DNA of 16,555 bases from Lachnospiraceae bacterium. Its GTDB lineage: Bacteria; Bacillota; Clostridia; Lachnospirales; Lachnospiraceae. The notes beneath the pieces were generated by a model, which had not been told where the DNA came from, made no database searches, and was given only the letters and a program-made list of their open reading frames with translations. Both the position numbers and the translations under genes were made by a program. Of this stretch, positions 14,543 through 16,555 are shown piece after piece; position 1 is the first letter of the stretch, and each line of letters begins with the position of its first letter. The DNA is taken from NCBI GenBank assembly GCA_009774235.1, contig VSNJ01000088.1:1-16555 (forward strand), written 5' to 3'.

Positions 14543-14592
14543 ATTCCGTAGTTCACGCCATATCTATGACCGTCAGGATGAAAAAATACGAT
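14531..14592 (+). promoter_or_regulatory. Second LytTR-type site with a possible promoter, before the two unknown genes
   Basis: TTCACACCC (14531-14539) and TTCACGCCA (14552-14560) repeat with the same 21-base period as the site at 12274. The inner spacer is nearly the same (AAATTCCGTA in both), so 25 of 30 positions agree. TACGAT (14587-14592) could be the -10; no good -35 is seen, as expected for an activator-dependent promoter. The first repeat overlaps the last codons of the kinase gene. Confidence 0.65.
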
Positions 14593-14682
14593 AAGTAAAG
14601 TAGAAACTGTTAATGTACTTAAAAACAAAAACAGAGTTAGTAAAAATTCAAAGAGGTCAAATCCTCTGTTACTGCAGTGGCG

Positions 14683-14699
14683 CATGCCATGCAGGCATG
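14683..14699 (+). other. Leader hairpin
   Basis: CATGCC (14683-14688) pairs with GGCATG (14694-14699) around ATGCA. A second small stem, AGAGG with CCTCT, lies at 14652-14667. Both are in the untranslated leader of the following gene and have no T-run, so they look like leader structure rather than a terminator. Confidence 0.4.
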
Positions 14700-14706
14700 G
14701 CAGAGA

Positions 14707-14730
14707 TTTTCCTCCGGAAAACAAGGAGGA
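14707..14730 (+). promoter_or_regulatory. Mutually exclusive hairpins covering the ribosome binding site
   Basis: TCCTCC (14710-14715) is a perfect complement of GGAGGA (14725-14730), the ribosome binding site of the next gene, with a 9-base loop. The overlapping words TTTTCC (14707-14712) and GGAAAA (14716-14721) form another perfect 6-bp hairpin that would free the site. The two cannot form together. Confidence 0.55.
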
Positions 14731-14736
14731 TTTATT

Positions 14737-15423
14737 ATGGCAATTACAGGAATTGGAAACGGCTACAATAATGTGTATAAAAACACTTATGTGTCACAGA
14801 AAAATGAAGAGGTAAAGCAGGCAGAAACAAAGGAAACTTCGTCTGCACAGACAGGAAAATCAAAGAATGAAGCAAACAGCAGTGTGTCAGATTACTATTC
14901 CTATCTTGCAAAGAAGTATGATTGCGTTAAGAATGGAAATGCCGCAATTTCAGGTGCATATTTAAAAGAGTGCATAGAGGATGCTGGCAAAGCAAAAGAA
15001 CTGGAAGAAAATCTTGCTTTTTACAAGGAGAGTTATAAGAGCGGATACGAAAGTGCAAAGGCAAATGCAAGGGCAACCGGTGCAAGATTGACCAATTACT
15101 CAGAAAGCTGGAGCATTGACAGTACAGGAAATATAGTTATGCAGGCTTCAACAACTGTGGTGTCTGATACAAAGGGGTGGAGGGAACTGAAAGAAGAGCG
15201 TGATGAACGTACCAAAGAAAAAAGAGAGCAGGAAGAAAAAGAGAAAAAGTTAAAGGAGAAAAAGGAGGAGCGGCAGGAGCAATTAGATAGAACAAAGGAG
15301 GATTCTGCGGCATATACCATTGAAGAGGTTAGAGAAAAAGTTATGGTACCAGAGGATGCTGTATTGATACAGAAAGAAAGACTGGATGATGCTTATTATC
15401 CTAAATTTGATATAAACATTTAG
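14737..15423 (+). CDS. Uncharacterised LytTR-associated protein with conserved-looking N-terminus
   Basis: A 228-residue soluble-looking protein with no signal peptide or membrane segment. I start at ATG 14737, with AAGGAGG seven bases upstream, not at the in-frame ATG 14677. The N-terminus MAITGIGNGYNNVYKNTYVS, rich in Gly, Asn and Tyr, resembles uncharacterised Lachnospiraceae proteins that I recall being annotated DUF6033 (recollection, not checked). A Ser/Glu/Lys-rich linker follows, then a compact region (50 to 145) with NYSESWSIDSTGNIVMQ, then a highly charged helix of about 45 residues (148 to 190), probably a coiled coil, and an aromatic end. Probably controlled by the LytTR site and by the leader hairpins. 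Function unknown. Confidence 0.85.
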   Translation: MAITGIGNGYNNVYKNTYVSQKNEEVKQAETKETSSAQTGKSKNEANSSVSDYYSYLAKKYDCVKNGNAAISGAYLKECIEDAGKAKELEENLAFYKESYKSGYESAKANARATGARLTNYSESWSIDSTGNIVMQASTTVVSDTKGWRELKEERDERTKEKREQEEKEKKLKEKKEERQEQLDRTKEDSAAYTIEEVREKVMVPEDAVLIQKERLDDAYYPKFDINI

Positions 15424-15447
15424 GATATAGGCAGTTGATTGAAAAAG

Positions 15448-15483
15448 TCTGCCTGCCATATTTTATACATACTGGCAGGCAGA
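15448..15483 (+). terminator. Strong hairpin between the two unknown genes
   Basis: TCTGCCTGCCA (15448-15458) and TGGCAGGCAGA (15473-15483) form a perfect 11-bp stem with a 14-base loop, followed by a weak T-run (TAGATGTTTT). It could terminate part of the transcripts or protect the 3' end of the first message, making the second gene less expressed. Confidence 0.6.
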
Positions 15484-15525
15484 TAGATGTTTTAAGACAA
15501 GCAGGTTATTTTAGGAGGATAAGAA

Positions 15526-16323
15526 ATGTTAATAAATATAACAGAAAGGCAAAGGTTGTGTCAACATGAAAATTATGTTGTTGATATGGACAGGACCAGA
15601 CAAGAATCAAAGTGGACAGATAGGAGCAATGGCATCGTTATAAGAAATGATACTGTTGATATTTCAAGAGCTGGCCGTAATGCATTGGAAAATAAGATGT
15701 CTGCATTAAGCAGAGCAGGACAGATTAAAGCTGCCGGAAAACTTTCTCCTGTCAGTTCTTTCAGTGTTATAAGTGATTTTGAAAGAGCAGTATCATCGGA
15801 AAAGGAAGAAGGTGTAAAAAGTAATACCTTTGACTATCATGTTAATCAAATGGTATCAGCTTACAAAAGGATGCGGAATGGTATAGAGGAAAAATATGCT
15901 GATACAGACAGGGAACAGCAATATTATGTTGCTGATGATGGAAGTATACAGAAATTAACCAAAGAGAAAGAATTAGAAATGCTGGACAAAGCCTATGAAA
16001 AGCATAGCAAATTTATGGCAGCCAGTACAGAAATATGGAGTAATCTGCAAGATTTTAAGCCACAGATAACATACCATTCTAAGAGTGCTGACATAACACA
16101 ATCCGTTTCCACAGACAATACCAGGAAAAGAGGGATTAAAGAGCAAGCTTATCAAGCATTTATGTCTGCTGTCAATAATGAGAATATAAGATTGTTGTCA
16201 CAGTCAAAAGAAGGTTTAAGCAATATTAAACTTGATTTTGATATCTCAAAGTCTGCGAGAAACGAATTGAATCATATTTGGGATTATTATAAGGCAGCAA
16301 CAAAGGGCATTGTATTAAAATGA
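15526..16323 (+). CDS. Uncharacterised protein, second gene of the LytTR-linked pair
   Basis: A 265-residue hydrophilic, largely helical protein without signal peptide or membrane segment. The start ATG has AGGAGG seven bases upstream. A short motif occurs twice: DTVDISRAGRNALENK (42-57) and LDFDISKSARNELNHI (237-252), that is D-I-S-x-x-[AG]-R-N-x-L. It resembles the short DxVxIS-x-x-A-R stretch of the anti-sigma factor FlgM, but the rest of the protein does not. The middle reads YHVNQMVSAYKRMRNGIEEKYAD followed by YYVADDGSIQKLTKEKELEMLDKAYE. I recognise no domain. It lies 102 bases after the previous gene with a hairpin between, and a good terminator follows, so the two are probably one regulon and may work together. 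Confidence 0.85.
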   Translation: MLINITERQRLCQHENYVVDMDRTRQESKWTDRSNGIVIRNDTVDISRAGRNALENKMSALSRAGQIKAAGKLSPVSSFSVISDFERAVSSEKEEGVKSNTFDYHVNQMVSAYKRMRNGIEEKYADTDREQQYYVADDGSIQKLTKEKELEMLDKAYEKHSKFMAASTEIWSNLQDFKPQITYHSKSADITQSVSTDNTRKRGIKEQAYQAFMSAVNNENIRLLSQSKEGLSNIKLDFDISKSARNELNHIWDYYKAATKGIVLK

Positions 16324-16328
16324 GAGCG

Positions 16329-16373
16329 AAAATTGCCACATATGGATTAAGTGTTCATAGTGGCAATTTTTTA
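16329..16373. terminator. Terminator ending the LytTR-linked region (probably two-way)
   Basis: AAAATTGCCAC (16329-16339) and GTGGCAATTTT (16360-16370) form a perfect 11-bp stem around 20 bases, with T tracts on the plus strand and, by symmetry, an A/T-rich end on the minus strand. It starts right after the stop codon and could also end the convergent minus-strand frame at 16392. Confidence 0.85.
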
Positions 16374-16391
16374 TTGAAAATAAACGTGTAT

Positions 16392-16555
16392 TCATAGTGT
16401 TATATCATACTTCTGGTTTTTGTGGAAATAGTTAATATCGGATAAAAAATGAAAAACTTTAGAATATTCAAAAATCTTTTCCACCTGTGCGGTTGGATTT
16501 TTCAATAATAAAGGAAATTTTAGGCACACAGATCTAAAGGTTTGCCTCCAGATAT
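16392..16555 (-). CDS. Possible 3' end of a minus-strand gene (partial)
   Basis: On the minus strand a frame is open from the window edge to TGA at 16392-16394, giving 53 residues including KNPTAQVEKIFEYSKVF and a C-terminus rich in Phe, Tyr and Lys. The length without a stop in AT-rich DNA, the placement facing the two-way terminator, and the mixed hydrophobic and charged pattern suggest real coding sequence, but chance cannot be excluded. Product not recognised. Otherwise this final stretch shows no gene. Confidence 0.35.
   Translation of the reverse strand, partial: IWRQTFRSVCLKFPLLLKNPTAQVEKIFEYSKVFHFLSDINYFHKNQKYDITL

Noticed and set aside
1..16555. CRISPR arrays, toxin-antitoxin pairs, phage structural genes
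   Set aside because: No regularly spaced repeats, no recognisable toxin or antitoxin folds and no phage genes were seen on either strand.

Overview
The window looks like a chromosomal accessory region from a low-to-mid GC Gram-positive anaerobe of the Clostridia, most likely a gut Lachnospiraceae. The reasons are strong AGGAGG ribosome binding sites, near-consensus sigma-A promoters, a tRNA-Glu without encoded CCA, an AgrC/AgrA-like pair, and small-regulator plus MATE cassettes typical of that group. The organism assignment is inference.

Layout. (1) 1-1960: the 3' part of a Glu/Thr/Lys-rich, probably surface-anchored protein carrying an 11-G homopolymer, an IS30-family transposase, and tRNA-Glu(CTC) with its own promoter and terminator. 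(2) 2183-2637: a truncated, frameshifted MATE pseudogene. (3) 2686-4359: a TetR regulator divergent from a membrane-anchored alpha/beta hydrolase. Two consensus promoters here face each other across one palindromic operator. (4) 4488-7617, minus strand: ArsR, AraC, MarR and an intact MATE efflux pump, tightly packed. (5) 7719-10543, plus strand: a one-domain HMA metal-binding protein, a P1B heavy-metal ATPase lacking its own HMA domain, and a second ArsR with an intact SmtB-type zinc site. The two ArsR operons diverge from overlapping promoters with one shared operator. (6) 10562-12219: a gene graveyard of feoA, araC, EamA-transporter, XRE/cupin-regulator, unassigned and ybaK remnants. Most keep their start and ribosome binding site but carry internal deletions or stops. 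(7) 12274-16371: a LytTR response regulator and GHKL histidine kinase, then two signal-less proteins of unknown function. Near-identical 9-12-9 direct repeats lie before the regulator gene and again at the 3' end of the kinase gene, just before the two unknown genes. The last 160 bases hold the open end of a possible minus-strand gene.

Together the intact genes form three stress or export modules (hydrolase/TetR, MATE/MarR, Zn/Cd efflux with two ArsR sensors) and one signalling module. The least described part is the LytTR module: a peptide- or envelope-sensing pair that appears to autoregulate and to drive two uncharacterised proteins. The first of these has a leader able to fold into two mutually exclusive hairpins, one hiding its ribosome binding site.
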